Positions 22,210-35,516 are shown, numbered from the stretch's first letter. The stretch: DNA of 64,000 nucleotides from Mytilus trossulus (GCF_036588685.1 NC_086386.1:22836931-22900930), one strand, 5' to 3'. Notes: generated from the sequence alone by a model not told the origin. Numbers and translations: made by a program.

Positions 22210-24647
22210 GATCAGTGGCGGATTCAAGGGGGGATTCCGGCTTTTTTTAATAATAGTAGGCATTATCCAAATCATATTAATATAGTTAATTTTAGACGTC
22301 AAACCAATTATTGCTAAAGAGATGAATAAGAGTTTCAGGGTGAAAACTATTTTCTCCGTTTGATTTTTTTTCATACAATAGTTAATATTGATCATATCTT
22401 ATAAGTTCTTGATAGATAAATGTATTCTTGTATAGATTTTCAAATATTTTTTTTAATCTACAGTATACTTTATCTAATATGACGATCATGTTTCGTGGTT
22501 TTCATGATGTTTCAAAAATTCTACATTCCTGAATATGATTCTCACCAAAACAGATTCGTGCTGGTTTCAAGATTTTCTAAATCATCTAATTCCATTTCCT
22601 TCCTTTCGTCCTTGAAAACAAACCCAATCCCACACAACGAGCAGAAAACTTGACTAGAACGGACAAAGTTATCATTGCATATCGTCAGACCAAATCTTCT
22701 GAGATACAAAGTTATATAAAACTGTAAATAAACGTTGAAGTATGTTATGGATCAGATATGAGATTTTTTGTCGAATCTGTGAACATGAGTTTGACAGCTA
22801 ACCCCCTCTAAAACACATGTTTCATATGCGGTATACGTCGATATCGTATTGAGACTGCAACCCAATGACGCACATAGCCAATTACCACGAAGATGTCTAC
22901 CTTCAGTCTTTACTACGGTATGTATTATACATAAAACGTCTTTTATTTTTTAGATAATGGGCACAAAGCAGCAGCTTATTTCAGTAGTGATTTGTATTAT
23001 AACTTGAGATAGTATTGTTGTTTTGTAAGTTGTTGATTATGACTTTGTAGCTACGTCTTTCATTAACTTGCAACCAATGCAAGTCAACGAAATAGGTCTG
23101 TATTCGATTGTTTTATATCTGTTTTTCAGTTTAAACAGCTGGTGCGATGTCATTATGTTTCCAGTCTGTTGGTGTTTGACCAGAGTCAAATTATAGTGAA
23201 TATAAGTTGTAATATTAGTGCTCCTTGTTCATGTAGTTCATAATGAATTCGACCATTTGTATTAGTTGGACAGGTGGCTTTCTGAGGGTTAATGTGTTTC
23301 AGAGGTTTTGTAATTCCAGATGAAGATTTGGTTAGGTGTAAAAATCTTAAGGTGTTTAATAGGTCCTGTATCTGATATGGTATTACTTTGACTATATTGG
23401 TTGCTTAGATTTTTTTCTTTTCACTTTTGTCTGTTATGAAGTTTCTATCTTTTTAAGAGCTGAGAAACACGATTTGTCTGTTCTTATGAAATCCTATGTC
23501 TTTATTTTTTTAATTTTTTTTATTTTGCTTGTAAGTTTGTCCAGTTCTTTGATTGGTAATCTCAAATTAATTGATTTAAGATTTTCTCTCGATATACAGG
23601 CTTTATTTTCTAATAAGTTATTTACTTGCATAGAAAATGGGTTATTTAAAATAATGCACATCAAAATATAAAGAATAGAGAAATATGATAGCCAGTAAAT
23701 TAATAAAGAATCTGGAAACTAAATACCCACATCCTGTTCGTATTTTATCAATTGCAATTCATGAATTAGATTATATTAAAGTAAAAAAAAAATACAATTT
23801 TGTTATAATTTTGTTCTAATAAACAGAAGTTGTTTTCTTAACATGCAGGGACAAATAAATATTGCATGTATCTTCAGGACGAGTAGAATGCATAAATATT
23901 TTAGTTATATATTGGGGTGAAATCATTTGAAAAAAAGTCAGTTATAAAAAGTGGTTAATTTCGCTGCATGTTACACGGCTTAAAATGTGCACAGAAATAG
24001 AAAACTGATTTTGCTTTAATTTACGATTGGTCGTAACAAATAACACTTTTTTTAATGTTATCGTTTAGCTGTCAAATTTGACCTACATAATGCAGATCAT
24101 GAGTGTCATGCAGGTAGTTAAAAAAGACTCAAAGTACTATAAAAAGGCAACAACCAATATAGAAAAGGTAAACGAGGACTCTTTGTGTTAAAATAGATTC
24201 CAACATCATACAAGGAAGCTATAATGTATAAATAGTATCGTAACAACTATCAATCAATAAAACTGCTATTTCTCCTTTTATATATACACAGGTTTTTATG
24301 AAATAAATATTGATTTTACCACTGCATCGAGTGTGGTACGATATCTATCCGCTCGAGACAGTTAAATTTTCAAATTTAAAACGCGAGCCGCGCCGCAAAT
24401 ATGACTATATATTGTAAGGTTTATCTGTACAGTGCCCCATTAGTTGTTAATTTCTGTGTCATTTAGTGGAAAGTTGTTTTTGAGTCTTTGTTTACTCCTT
24501 TGTTTTAATTGTTATTGTCTTTGATATTACTATATCAGAGTAAGTATTCAAATGTTATCATTTTGAAGCAAACACTTGTAAAATGGTCTTTGAAAATATT
24601 TTCAGATAATAGTTTGTAAAAATTCAATTCACATAAATCTCATGGCT
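22210..24647. other. Intergenic DNA, mostly unrecognised
   Basis: A fragment AGTGGCGGATTCAAGGGGGG at 22214 resembles ends of other invertebrate dispersed repeats; another form is at 60557. A weak match to R2 (GTTGTTAATTTCTGTGTCAT) lies at 24446-24470. A 65-codon Phe/Leu-rich frame at 23474-23671 has no recognisable domain. Nothing else is supported. Confidence 0.35.
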
Positions 24648-26884
24648 TTATTGTAGTTTTTCTTTGGCGTTCTTTTGTCTACAACATACTTTAATATAAA
24701 ACTTAAGAAATAACTGAAAAGAATACACAACAAAAACTATTCCCACAATATAGACCAGATACACGTCTACCATAAAATATGAATACCATGGCATATCTAG
24801 CGAGGCTGGTCTGAAAGGTTCTGATCCATACTTAGTCACCAAGTCTATCCAATTAACTGCTCTTTGTGTTGGGGCTTGTAGACGACTGTGGAAAATCGCA
24901 GATGTATTTTTAATGCTGAACATGAAAGTGCTGTTTTGCACTTCTTTATTGATGTTGTCAATTAACAAATTTGTTCACAAGAATCTAAAATATCCAATTA
25001 AACTCCTTAGCCCTTTTCTTTTGTAATAGCAGCATTTGATATTTCATCAAGAGCAATTGAAAATGCAAGCATATGTACGCCATGGTAGTGAGCTTCAAAA
25101 TGTTCAAAGACGATGCTCTTCCCACAATGAGTGATAAATAGTTTCGTTTTACATGCCCGATCAGATCATTCTGTGGTAACCATGGCAATTGTTATATGTT
25201 TCCATACTCTTTTTCATAATCTCAATTACGAAATATAAAATTCAAATGCTTCATATTTTGAAAAGCTGAAATCAGTTAATTCATTATTTTTTCAGGGCAT
25301 GACTTGATTATGCTTCAAAATGAAACAATTACAAAATCATCTTCATACTTCTCAACAAATGACTCAATCCTAGAAATCAACGATTTAGCAGGTCCGGCTG
25401 ATAATCCACCATATACAATTTATGCTATTGGAATTGCATAATCAATTAAAATATCTCCGACGACTATTTGTATCAAAATAAATAAAATTGAGAAAGGAAA
25501 TGGTGAATATGTCAAAGCGACAACCACCCAACCATAGAGCAAACAACAGCCGAAGGCAACCAGTGGGTCTTCAATGCAGCGAGAATTCCCGCACCCGTAG
25601 GAGTCCTTCAGCTGGCCCCTTAAATATGCATAATAGTACAATGATAATGGACGTCATACTAAACTCCGAATTATACACAAGAAACTAAAATTTAAAAATC
25701 ATACAAGACTAACAAAGGCCAGAGGCTCCTGACTTGGGACAGGCGCAAAATTGCGGCGGGGTTAAACATGTTTATGAGATCTCAACCCTTCCCCCTATAC
25801 CTCTAGCCAATGTAGAAAAGTAAAAGAATAACGATACGCACATTAAAATTCAGTTCAAGAGAAGTCCGAGTCCGATGTCAAAAGATTTAACAAAAGAAAA
25901 TAAATAAAATGACAATAATACATAAATAACAACAGACTACTAGCAGTTAACTGACATGCCAGCTCCAGACCTCAATTAAACTAATTGAAAGATTATGTCT
26001 TCATCATATGAATATCAGGTACAATCCCTCCCGTTAGGGGTTTAGTATCATACTATCATAAAATATATGAGAAGAACATAACCCGTGTCATGCCAACAAC
26101 TGTTTTTTTAGAAATAAATGTGTTTAGTTCCGATGCAAAGACCCTATCAGTAAATCAATGTTAAAGCCAAAATATGCAATCTTTAATGACCTGACAACAG
26201 TATCGTAACTATATCCCCTTTTAATAAGTCTATTTAAAGGTTTTGTTAGTTTTTGAGGAGAATACTGACATTTTTGTGCTTTATAAAGAATAATTCCTTA
26301 AAATTTTGGATGTGAAATACCTGAACGTATAAGATGTCTGCATGTTGAGTTATATTTACGAATTATTTCCTTATACCGGTGATAAAATATAGTAAATGTT
26401 TTGACCAGTTTGTGATATCGAAAACTATTTGTTAGTACGCTGTTTGACATTAACAGTTTTTCTGGGACCTATTTAGCGACATGATTTCCAAACGAAGGCA
26501 CCATCGGTTTGATTAGTTGAATAGTATACAATGTACTATTAATCATACGTTCCCAGAAGGTCATTTTGTCTGTAAATCCTGACCAGAATGCTGGCATATA
26601 GGAAGGAATATAACTTGTACAACATTATGTATAATTGACGCTTTATCAAGACTTTTGGCTACTTCAGAATTAATTAATATTCCTTTAGATCGTTGTTCTT
26701 TGTCCATTGATGCTGATAGCACAAATGTTGCTGAGTGATTGCAATTTTCTAATTTTTTGGCAATGGCCATAATAGAAGAGATGTGAGCTACGAAAACAAC
26801 ATATCTTTTACAGTCCACATTATACAGGTGTATCAAAAATCCTAGAGTCAGGATAACAAAGAATGTTTTCCACCCATCCATCAT
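24648..26884 (-). pseudogene. Broken UDP-glycosyltransferase copy
   Basis: Homology to the intact UGT at 695-2245 is clear at both ends. The N-terminal part (26884 down to about 26627) matches residues 1-93, again with a CAG|AATG acceptor before the ATG. Then about 90 codons are missing: the sequence jumps to the PAFWSGFTDKMTF region in another frame. A stop follows near the VPEK motif. The gene is next interrupted by a 0.94-kb R1 retroelement tail (25482-26425) before resuming at the GDILIDYAIPIA segment, where there is another stop. Frameshifts follow in the UGT signature after WLPQNDLIGHVK. The C-terminal TM segment and KEKLQ tail (KxKxx) are preserved at 24648-24968. Confidence 0.9.
25482..26425 (-). 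mobile_element. R1 retroelement tail inserted in the UGT pseudogene
   Basis: The left end is ATAAAATTGAGAAAGGAAAT, as in the other R1 copies. The right end is TGTGATATCGAAAAC, shared with the copy at 27478-28355. On the minus strand an ORF end reads KLTKPLNRLIKRGYSYDTVV and closes with LHRN and TAA (26124-26126). About 640 bp of 3' UTR-like sequence follows, including AGGCTCCTGACTTGGGACAG read on the plus strand. No clear target-site duplication is left. Confidence 0.65.
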
Positions 26885-27477
26885 TCTGAAGAAATGAAAT
26901 CAAAATTTATAGTCAGAAGAAGAACTATATATAGCAAATACTAGTAATCTATACCTTTAACAGTATTTAAATAATAAACGTAGTTGCTTCTAGTTTTTTA
27001 CTACTGCCTTTGGACTAACAAAATGTTATTAATACATTGTATTTCATTATATATATTCGGGGTTGTTTTTAAGATTAGACAGCAGGCAGTGTCCAATATC
27101 TCTTGAAGAAGAAAAATATGTAAATGTACCTTTAAAATTTTCGAAATATTTAACCAAGGGGCTACGTTCAATTAGATATGTATGAAAGAAAACCAAAAGG
27201 TATTGAAAATTATCTGAACTTATATAAATAAACTCAGACAAATTTCAGTTTAGTATTGTTACTTCTTTTGTGCATCTGTTATAGTGAGAGGTTTAGATAG
27301 CTATAAAACAATGCTTAATCCACTATTTTCTTCATAAGAAAATATCTGTACCAAGTCAGGAATATGAAACTTGACATCCATTCGTGTTATGTGTTAGAGC
27401 TTTTGATTTTGCCATTTGATATATGACTTTTCGTTTTGGATTTTCCTCAGAGTTTTTGGGATTTTACTTTTTGTACA
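26885..27477. other. Upstream flank of UGT pseudogene
   Basis: The splice-acceptor-like TTTCTTCAG (minus strand) lies directly before the ATG. The rest is AT-rich with nothing recognised. Confidence 0.4.
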
Positions 27478-28355
27478 CATAAAATTGAACATGGAAATGG
27501 GGAATGTGTCAACGAGACAACACCCCGATCATAGAACAAACAACAGCAGAAGGTCACCAACAGGTCTTCAATGCAGCGAGAAATTCCTGCACCCGGAGGC
27601 GTCCTTCAGCTGGCCCCCAATCAAATATATATACTAGTTCAGTGATAATGAACGCCATACTGAACTCCAAATTATACACAAGAAATTAAAATTATATATA
27701 ATACAAGGCTAACAAATGCCAGAGGCTCCTTGCTTGGGACAGGCGCAAAAAAGCGGCGGGCTTAAGCATGTTTATGAGATCTCAACCCTCCCCCTTTACC
27801 TTTAGCCAATGTAGAAAAGAAAACGCATAACAATACGTACATTAAAATTCAGTTAAAGAGAAGTCCGAGTCTGATGTCAGAAGATGTAACCAATGAAAAT
27901 AATCAAATGACATTAACACATAAAAAACAAAAGACTACTAGCAGTTGACTGACATGCCAGCTCCAGACTTCAAATAAACTGATTGAAAGATTATGTCTTC
28001 ATCATTTGAATATCAGGCACATCCTTCCAGTTAGGGTTTAGTATCACACCATCATAACATATATGAGAAGAACATAACCCGTGTCATGCCAACTACTGGT
28101 TTTTTTTTTAATAAATGTGTTTAGTTCCGATGCAAAGACCCTATAAGTGAATCAATATTAACGCCAAAATATGCAATCTGTAATGACCTGACAATAGTAT
28201 CGTAACTATATCCCTTCTTAATAGTTTATTTAAAGGTTTTGTTAGCTTCTGGTAGCTTTTTAAAAATCTGCATGTTGAGCTATATTTACGAATGATGTCC
28301 TTTTACCGATGATAAAATTTAGATAATGTTTTGACTAGTTTGTAATATCGAAAAC
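27478..28355 (-). mobile_element. R1 retroelement tail, second long copy
   Basis: Same ends as the copy at 25482-26425 and the same orientation. The ORF end on the minus strand retains GYSYDTIVRSLQIAYFGVNI and a TAA at 28121-28123, but is frameshifted before it. Confidence 0.65.
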
Positions 28356-28515
28356 ATAGAATGGTTTTTGTTTCGCTCTGGTGTCAGAATTAAGTGGATC
28401 ATTATGAATATTTATATATGATTGTCGGAATTATTTGTGTCTCTCAATATATCGTCATAAATTGCTTTGTCCCTTATGCGTCTTTTCATGGAAATAAAAA
28501 TATCAAAAATATAAA
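28356..28515. other. Short gap
   Basis: Nothing recognised. Confidence 0.3.
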
Positions 28516-29197
28516 TTAAGGGGCACTAGCTGCCAAATTCATATTCACCGATTTGACTCGAATTCTCATATTTTATTTATAGCAATGTAAAACATTTTCC
28601 CAAACTATAAAAAGTTCAAAATAAACAAATTACAGGACATGGTCACAATAAGATGTAGCTTCGTTTCCTTTGAAAGTTAGCCAAGACGCCATCTAGTAAC
28701 TATCGAGTTGACCTTCCATGACTATCAAAGCGATTTAAACATAAACGTAGATATAAATAGATTAAACAACTTGTGCAATTGGATTTTTATAGGTCTATTA
28801 CATTTTGTATTATAGATTAAAAATGTATGTTTATCGTCGTTTTACCGTTAAAAGAATAATTTTGTGTGGATCGAATCAGTTAATCATATTATTTATCTTT
28901 GGTTCACTCTTAGACTTGACATTCTTTTCCTTTAAATACCCGTACACGGACAATGCATGCGTTATTCTATCTCTTTCTACGGGATTAAATTGGAGTTCAC
29001 ATGAATACGGATTCAAAGAGGTCGAAATATTCACTTGCAAGTGAAAAATTGATTTTCAATGTGTATTACCTTAATTTGACAAATTGAATCATTTTAGCTA
29101 ATAAGAGCAAATTATTATTTCATTATTTCACCTTCATTTTAAACTGAAAAATCTTACTTTTGATTTATTGGATATCTCGTAGCTAGTGCTCCTTTAA
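28516..29197 (+). mobile_element. GCACTAGCT MITE family, copy 1
   Basis: It begins TTAAGGGGCACTAGCTGCCA and ends CTCGTAGCTAGTGCTCCTTTAA, so the termini are inverted. Related copies lie at 47300-47954 (same orientation) and 48871-49593 (opposite). A 16-bp palindrome TTCACTTGCAAGTGAA is present at 29029-29044. A 79-codon frame inside this copy is not open in the others and is not called a gene. Confidence 0.75.
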
Positions 29198-29344
29198 TGG
29201 AGCTCGCCTGTAAAAATCTACTTTTTTATAGGATTTCGCTATTTTTTTTTATAAATAAACCTTATCATATACTTAATAGAAAAATTAAATAAAATAAATG
29301 GGTTCACCGTTCATTAAATCTCACAATTTGCCTTCGAAAGAAGC

Positions 29345-29880
29345 ATGCATTTATGTTAAGGTACTTTTCAGTTCACCTAACCTGAAAGGTCAAGTGAGTT
29401 TTTCTCAAAAATCTACCAAAATCTTCTCATCTGAGACTACTGGACCAAATTCAACCATACTTGGAAAATAAACAATCATAATTGGGGTATCTTGTTTAAT
29501 AAAAAATGTGTGGCTTGACCCGGCCAACCAACCAAGATGGCCGCCATGGCTAAAAATAGAACATAGGGGTAAAATGTAGATTTTGGCTTATAACTCTGAA
29601 ACCAAAGCATTTAGAGCAAATCTGACATGAATTATAATTGTCTATTAGGTCAATATCTATCTGCCCTGAAAATGTCAGACGAATCAGACAACCCGTTGTA
29701 AGGTTGCTGTCCCAGAAGTAGTAATTTTAAGGAAATTTTGCAGTTTTTTTGTTATTGTCTTGAATATTAATTATAGATAGAGATAAACTGTAAACAGCAA
29801 TAATGTTTAGAAAAGTAAGATCTACAAAATTTCTTTATACAGAGTCCTGTTTTATGTTTTGTTACTTATATGGTCATTTT
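29345..29880 (-). mobile_element. R4 element, single-unit copy in reverse orientation
   Basis: It carries the reverse complement of R4 blocks: CACCTAACCTGAAAGGTCAA, AATCTTCTCATCTGAGAC, AAGATGGCCGCCATGGCTAAAA and ATCTGCCCTGAAAATGTCAG. It holds roughly one internal unit rather than three. Confidence 0.65.
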
Positions 29881-32245
29881 AGTCATATGCTCTTTTGAAT
29901 ATAGCATATTTCGAGTTGGATCAATGGCGTTCTATTTGTTAAAATGAAAAGAAAACCGATAACAGCAAAATAAATGACGCCTTAATCAACCTTAATTAGC
30001 GAAATTGATTGTCAAGTTTATCAAGTTAAAATTGTCCTCGAAAAGATAAAATGTGCACAAAATATCTAAAAAAACAAAAAAAATATAAAAAAAACATGAG
30101 AAGTATACGTTAATGAGATAGCAACACAGCGATACAAAGGAGCAGATTATATCTAGAGGACAAGATATTGTCTTCAACAATACACAAGAGTTTGAACATT
30201 GAGACAAGCTCCAATTGCATATCGTACAGACTCTACAATGTATAACAAAATCTTGATCTGCCATTAACATACAACTAGACAAATTCAAAAACAAATTAAG
30301 ATATGACACACGAAAACTATACTGAAGATTTACGTGACTGCGAATGTAACGGATTTACTGTGATTATTATTGTTGGACTTGGCGGAGGAAGACGGAGTGC
30401 CCCGAGAAAACCACAGACATCCGATAGGAAAACTGACAATTCTAGTCAATTAAGATTAGAGTCGAGTGCAACTCGCACGGGTTACTTTTGTCTTCACAAC
30501 TTAAAAGTGTTGACTGGCTAAAATGATTACAACAGAAGAATTACTTTGACCACTTGGCCACCGCGACCCCTGGTTTACTACGAAAATGTGACGTGGTTAA
30601 ACTGGTTTTTTTGGGTTTTTTTTTATCACAAATTACTGTTGTATTTCAAAGGATCGATATCGTTTCAAAAATGAATATTACAAATTGCTTCATTTATTTT
30701 CCTAAAGTAAAGCGTGTGTTTGTTGTTTCATATGCACATATTCTTTTGTATTGTGTATGAGAAAAAAAGTAATATAACAAAAATACTCAACTCCGAGGAA
30801 AGTTCAAAACGGTGAGTCTTTTATAAAATGGCAAAATCAAATGATAAAACACATCAGACGAAAGGACAACAACTTTCATATTCCTGACTTGGTAAAGGCA
30901 TTCTTCAAATGTAAAAAATGGTGGATGATGAGGTTACTATGATACTTTGTCTATGAAGTACATCAACTGATAGCAAGTTCAGTATGGTATGAATTATTAT
31001 GTGCATGGTAAGCAATCTGATTTTGCTCTCCGTGCAACCGATTTGTTTATACGGAGAATTTTGGGTGGTTTGTTACTTATATGGTCATTTAAGTCATGTG
31101 TTACTTTGAACTCAAAACAAAAAGTTCATTTGTTTTATAAACATGTGAAGGAAACATTGACTTTCTTTAAAGAAAATTCCTATATCAATACCAAATCCTC
31201 CGATTGGATTATTGTCTTCCATTACTCTGATTGGTCGACATCTTTTCTGTATGCAGTGAGTTTAAGCATGATATCTCTCTTCCGAACTTAGTCAAAAGCA
31301 CAGCTCATATGCGAGCGGAATACCGGAATAAAAAAATGTTTTATCCAACAAATATAATATACAACAGTACAGATATCAAATAGTAAGCTCTAGATATACA
31401 TGTAATATAATACAACTCATCAGAAAATGTATAGAGCTTCAAAATAACATTTTGTTGGGATTTAATAATGGTATTTATTTAAAAAGGGCAAACAAAGTAT
31501 AGAAAATTAAATAATAAAAAACAGGAAAAGATTATTAAGAAAAAGAAAAAGAAATCAAATCCTGGATCTGCATCTAGCAAGCTCACATTTTTTATTAATT
31601 TAACCCTACACAGCCTCATACCAAAAAAATGATTAATATATTTATGTTTTAATTTAATTTGTTTGTTCTTGTTTGCACAAAGAGAAAATTTCCTGGTTTT
31701 GTTTTCTAACCAGATAAGAAGTGGTTTTTTTTTCTAATTTTTCCAAATTCTCAGAACTTCATCAAATGATTCACTTCAGACCTCCTAGATAAACTATATG
31801 TTTACTTTGTACACATATATTTATCATCATCTATATATATTCATATAACAAAAATGTTTTCCCTTATTGATATTCGAAAATTCAAGCTGTTTGGATATTG
31901 TGATAACAACCTCTATACTGTGTCCAGACCTCATTTCGAAATAGATAAGGATTTTTTTTTTTTAATTCCCAGTCCCACTTATTGAAACAATCCAACTATT
32001 TTCCTTTGCGTGACCTCTGTCATTTAAAGAACTTTGTAAACCAAGTGACCTGTCAATTAAACATCATTTCTCGAGATTCCTATCAATAAAGGATAAATTC
32101 TGCAATTATGCAGTCTGCTTTAATTAAGTTTTTAAGTTATGCACAATTTCTTAATCATGTGTAATGAACTTGTTAAAAAAAAAACTTAATGAATTTCTTG
32201 CATTAGAATGGCATTTAAGGATTGACCTGTACCACGAACACTCTT
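29881..32245. other. Intergenic DNA, no gene supported
   Basis: Frames of 72-105 codons at 29992-30309, 30303-30521, 30554-30760 and 30989-31291 have no recognisable domains. The segment at 30385-30480 (GGAAGACGGAGTGCCCCGAG and onwards) resembles a dispersed sequence I have seen in molluscs but cannot name. Simple T- and A-rich runs are common. Confidence 0.35.
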
Positions 32246-32395
32246 AGAAATCTTGGTCTCAATGCTCTTCACTTTCGTACCTTATTTGGCCTTTTTCACT
32301 TTTTGGGACTTAAGCGTCACTAATGAGTCTTTTGTAGACGAAACGCGTGTCTGGCCTAACTACAACATCTTATTCTGGTATCTATGATGAGTTTA
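32246..32395 (+). repeat. R3 dispersed repeat fragment
   Basis: Same strand as the satellite. It shows TCTCAATGCTCTTCAC, GCGTCACTAATGAGTC, TTTTGTAGACGAAACGCGTG and GGTATCTATGATGAG in that order. Confidence 0.7.
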
Positions 32396-33940
32396 TTCTG
32401 AATATAATTTGCTTAATGTTTTAGGATGTAGTCTTGTAATTGACTGCCCCATATGCTGACATGCTAAACAGCACATCTTTGAAAATAAAATAATAAAAAA
32501 TGTTACATTGAAAATTAGTTTCATGTTTATATCATGTATATACTAATGTGAAATTGTGAATTAATAAAAAAAAAAAAAAAAGGAACTCATGCCACAAAGA
32601 ACAAAAAGTTATGTAACCCTGAGGTCAAAACTGTTTTTTTCTACTTTCTGTTTGCTGTTTTTACTAGGTCGCACCACTTCTAGTAAACATGATATCCTTC
32701 CACTTTCCTGGATTGATATTCCCAAAAAGTTCAAGATTTTTTTTTAAATCTATATATATATGTTTCAATTTAGCATTACCTTTTAATCAAACAGAAAAAA
32801 AATCAAAAAAAATGAACTATTTTATTTTCCTTCAAGCTTTGACATGCACCGGAAATTGGAGTTGTAATACAAGACTGTTACCTATAATCACATACTATTA
32901 GAAAAGAGAAATTAAGCTTATCAATAATTAAAATTTTGTACAGTTCATTTATCTAGATTTTAACAGTTTTGTAACTTTTCAAAAATCCTTCCCCCCTCCC
33001 CTCTTTTAAACTTAATATCATGGCAAAGGCCCATGCATTATATACATGAAATCAAAAATAAAACAGCAATTTTTCATATCATACTTTATTACTTCGTTAA
33101 CCCTAAGCAGGGCCTCTTCTCCACTTGTGTCACTTAAGATTTTCTACTGATATAAATTATAATAGTTCAAAAATAGATGATGAATTATTTTCAAATTCCA
33201 AGAACTTTCCTCTATCATGTCTATATATTCGACATATATAGATGTGTTGTCCCTGCAAATAAACTATCATTTCTATAAGTAGATACCTTTAAGTTGGTTG
33301 AACGTTTGGCAGAGTAAATTATCTAAGCTACAAAAGATGTAAGTACTTAATAAAATAATGTTATACTACAAAATGGACCAGAATCAATGATAATTTTGTT
33401 AAACAAATGACAAAAATGCACGCTTTCAACTGTTACAGATGCATACAAATAATGCTACTAATATTTTAAAATTAGTTTTTATTTTTGTGAAAGTTATCCC
33501 GATGGACATGGATAATTAAGATAGACGTAAAAGAACAGAGTAAACTGAATAAGTGACAAGCTTTAACTATTTACAATAACGTACTTCAATATATTTGAAT
33601 GAATTTAAATGATAATTTTACCTACCGGTATATGTCTTACAAGTATAAAAAAAAATTGGCATGTAACATATTTTAGCATCGTTTGTTAATGTTTTGGTTT
33701 TACAAGCCTGTATTTTCCCGTAAAATGCTAATATTCTTAAATCATCGTTCTATGACTCTGGATAACCCATTCTTAAAAAAGCATATGACGTGGGTGTACG
33801 ATGGGAACAGCCCAAACAATATTTTCATGATTTACCACAGTTGTGTACTCAAAGCTTTTGAAGAACATAATATTAGAATATTTATTAATCTTGTATTATT
33901 TTTGATTTCAATAACAAATAAACACTTTTTATGATTATTT
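32396..33940. other. Upstream region of the cGAS-like gene
   Basis: AT-rich with a 15-A run near 32566. No exon recognised. A non-coding first exon of the gene at 33946 probably lies somewhere here, because a splice acceptor precedes its start. Confidence 0.35.
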
Positions 33941-33945
33941 TACAG
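33941..33945 (+). promoter_or_regulatory. Splice acceptor of 5' UTR intron, cGAS-like gene
   Basis: A T-rich tract ends in TTTTACAG at 33945, 20 bases before the ATG at 33966. This indicates an upstream non-coding exon. Confidence 0.55.
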
Positions 33946-33965
33946 AAAGACTAATATCACCGAAA

Positions 33966-35516
33966 ATGTCAACGAATAAAAGTCTATCACTTGATTTTTA
34001 TAAATATCTGTGTCAGAAGATAGGATCAGCGGAGGATGTGAAAATTAGAAGATTAACTTGGATAGTATATGACCTTGCTTTTGAAAAAAAAAAGCAAATT
34101 ACTAGTGGAAGTATAGGTGAAGGACTAGACATAAAAAGCAGTGATTTTGATATTATGTTTATTGATCCTTTATTCAAAGTTTATGAATCAGATAGAGATA
34201 TTACTGTCCAAAACAAAGTACTTCCTCTTGTTATGGATACAGAGAATACACATCCATGTTTCACACAACTACGTCTTCCCCTTCATTTTCACGATGACAG
34301 CAATTTACTTGATTCAAAAATAGAACAAATGCTTGAGCAGGATTGTCTGGTGAACAAGCTCTCGAATGTACAATATAAACTTGATAAATCATATAACTTT
34401 TACAGTTATCACCCTAGACCTAAACCGTTTACTACAATTCATGGACCATGTTTAACTGATGAGTATGGTAAATATGATTTAGCATTTTGCCTAAAATGTG
34501 ATAAATGGATTTCGCCAGCACAATCCTGGATCAGCAGACCACGTACAACATGGCTTTCACCAGATCTTATTACTAAATAAACATCTTGTGGCGTATTATT
34601 TGTTCCAATTGGATGCAAAGGGTCCTCACGAGAAAATCTTGAATGGAGAATATCCTTTTCTGTGGCTGAAAAATGTCTTATATATTCCTTCAGGCATACT
34701 CAGCTATTATGTTACGCTTTATTGAAAATCTTGCTGAAAGAAATTGTAGAAGATCATGAAGATTTTAAAGGTTTATTGTGTTCTTATTTCCTTAAGACCT
34801 TGATATTTTGGATTTGCGACGAATCTGACCCATCCCTTTGGAAACCAGAAAATATAATACAATGTTTCATGGTTTGTTTAAAGAGATTAATATACTGTGT
34901 AGAATATGCAACACTATTGCATTATTTCATTCCCGACAATAACTTGCTTTATATGAGATTTAATAGTGACATTAAACACAGTTTGACTAACACCCTTAAG
35001 AACTTATATCAGCAAGGAATTAACTGTTTTGTAAATTCTGAGACACTGAAGGATTTTACAAGCCTAAATTGTGAAATCCCTGTCCTATTAACACAAAAAC
35101 CTTTAAAAGAGCCCTATCCAGCGTTTAGGAAACCATTGCTATACTATTTGCTACATCATTGTAGGACAGATTTAGCAAGAAGAATCTTTATTTTTTTTCT
35201 TTCACCAGAACATGATAAGTTCGAATTACAGGATTCAAAAGTTCAACAAAGATCAAACAACAAACACAGGTACAAGGAGTACACACACAACCTTGGTAAA
35301 CTTTTGATAGTCCTATCTTCAAAAACAATACCTGGATGGTTGATGTTAGCATCTTTCCTTTATGTCCGCAAACAGTACTATGCATCAATACTTATTATAA
35401 AGCATGCTTTAAAAAAACATCAAGATGAAGAATTCTATCAAAACAATAAATTTCAGAAATCGCTGAATTTTTTAAATTATTTAGTTTATGTACAGCTTAT
35501 TCGAAAACAACATTAA
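33966..35516 (+). pseudogene. Mab-21/cGAS-like nucleotidyltransferase with one in-frame stop
   Basis: One reading frame of 517 codons carries the whole protein, interrupted only by TAA at 34578-34580 (codon 205). The N-terminal part has the nucleotidyltransferase GS motif (G48-S49 in SGSIGEGLD) and the acidic pair D60 and D62 (SDFDIMFI). D171 in GKYDLAF is a candidate third acid. After the stop the same frame continues at once with CGVLFVPIGCKGS and FRHTQLLCYALLKI, typical of the large bivalve Mab-21/cGLR expansion, and a helical C-terminal region. cGLRs make cyclic nucleotide signals in innate immunity; whether this one has that activity is unknown. With the stop, a product would be 204 residues and lack the second half of the fold. 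It may be a young pseudogene, a null allele or a sequencing error. An AATAAA lies at 35729-35734. Confidence 0.88.

Noticed and set aside
30989-31291. 100-codon plus-strand frame
   Set aside because: No recognisable motif, no repeat or gene context. Chance cannot be excluded.
34581-35516. Second half of the cGAS-like frame as a separate gene starting at the methionine at 34662
   Set aside because: The same frame is open from directly after the stop and carries conserved family sequence before that methionine, so it is one interrupted gene.
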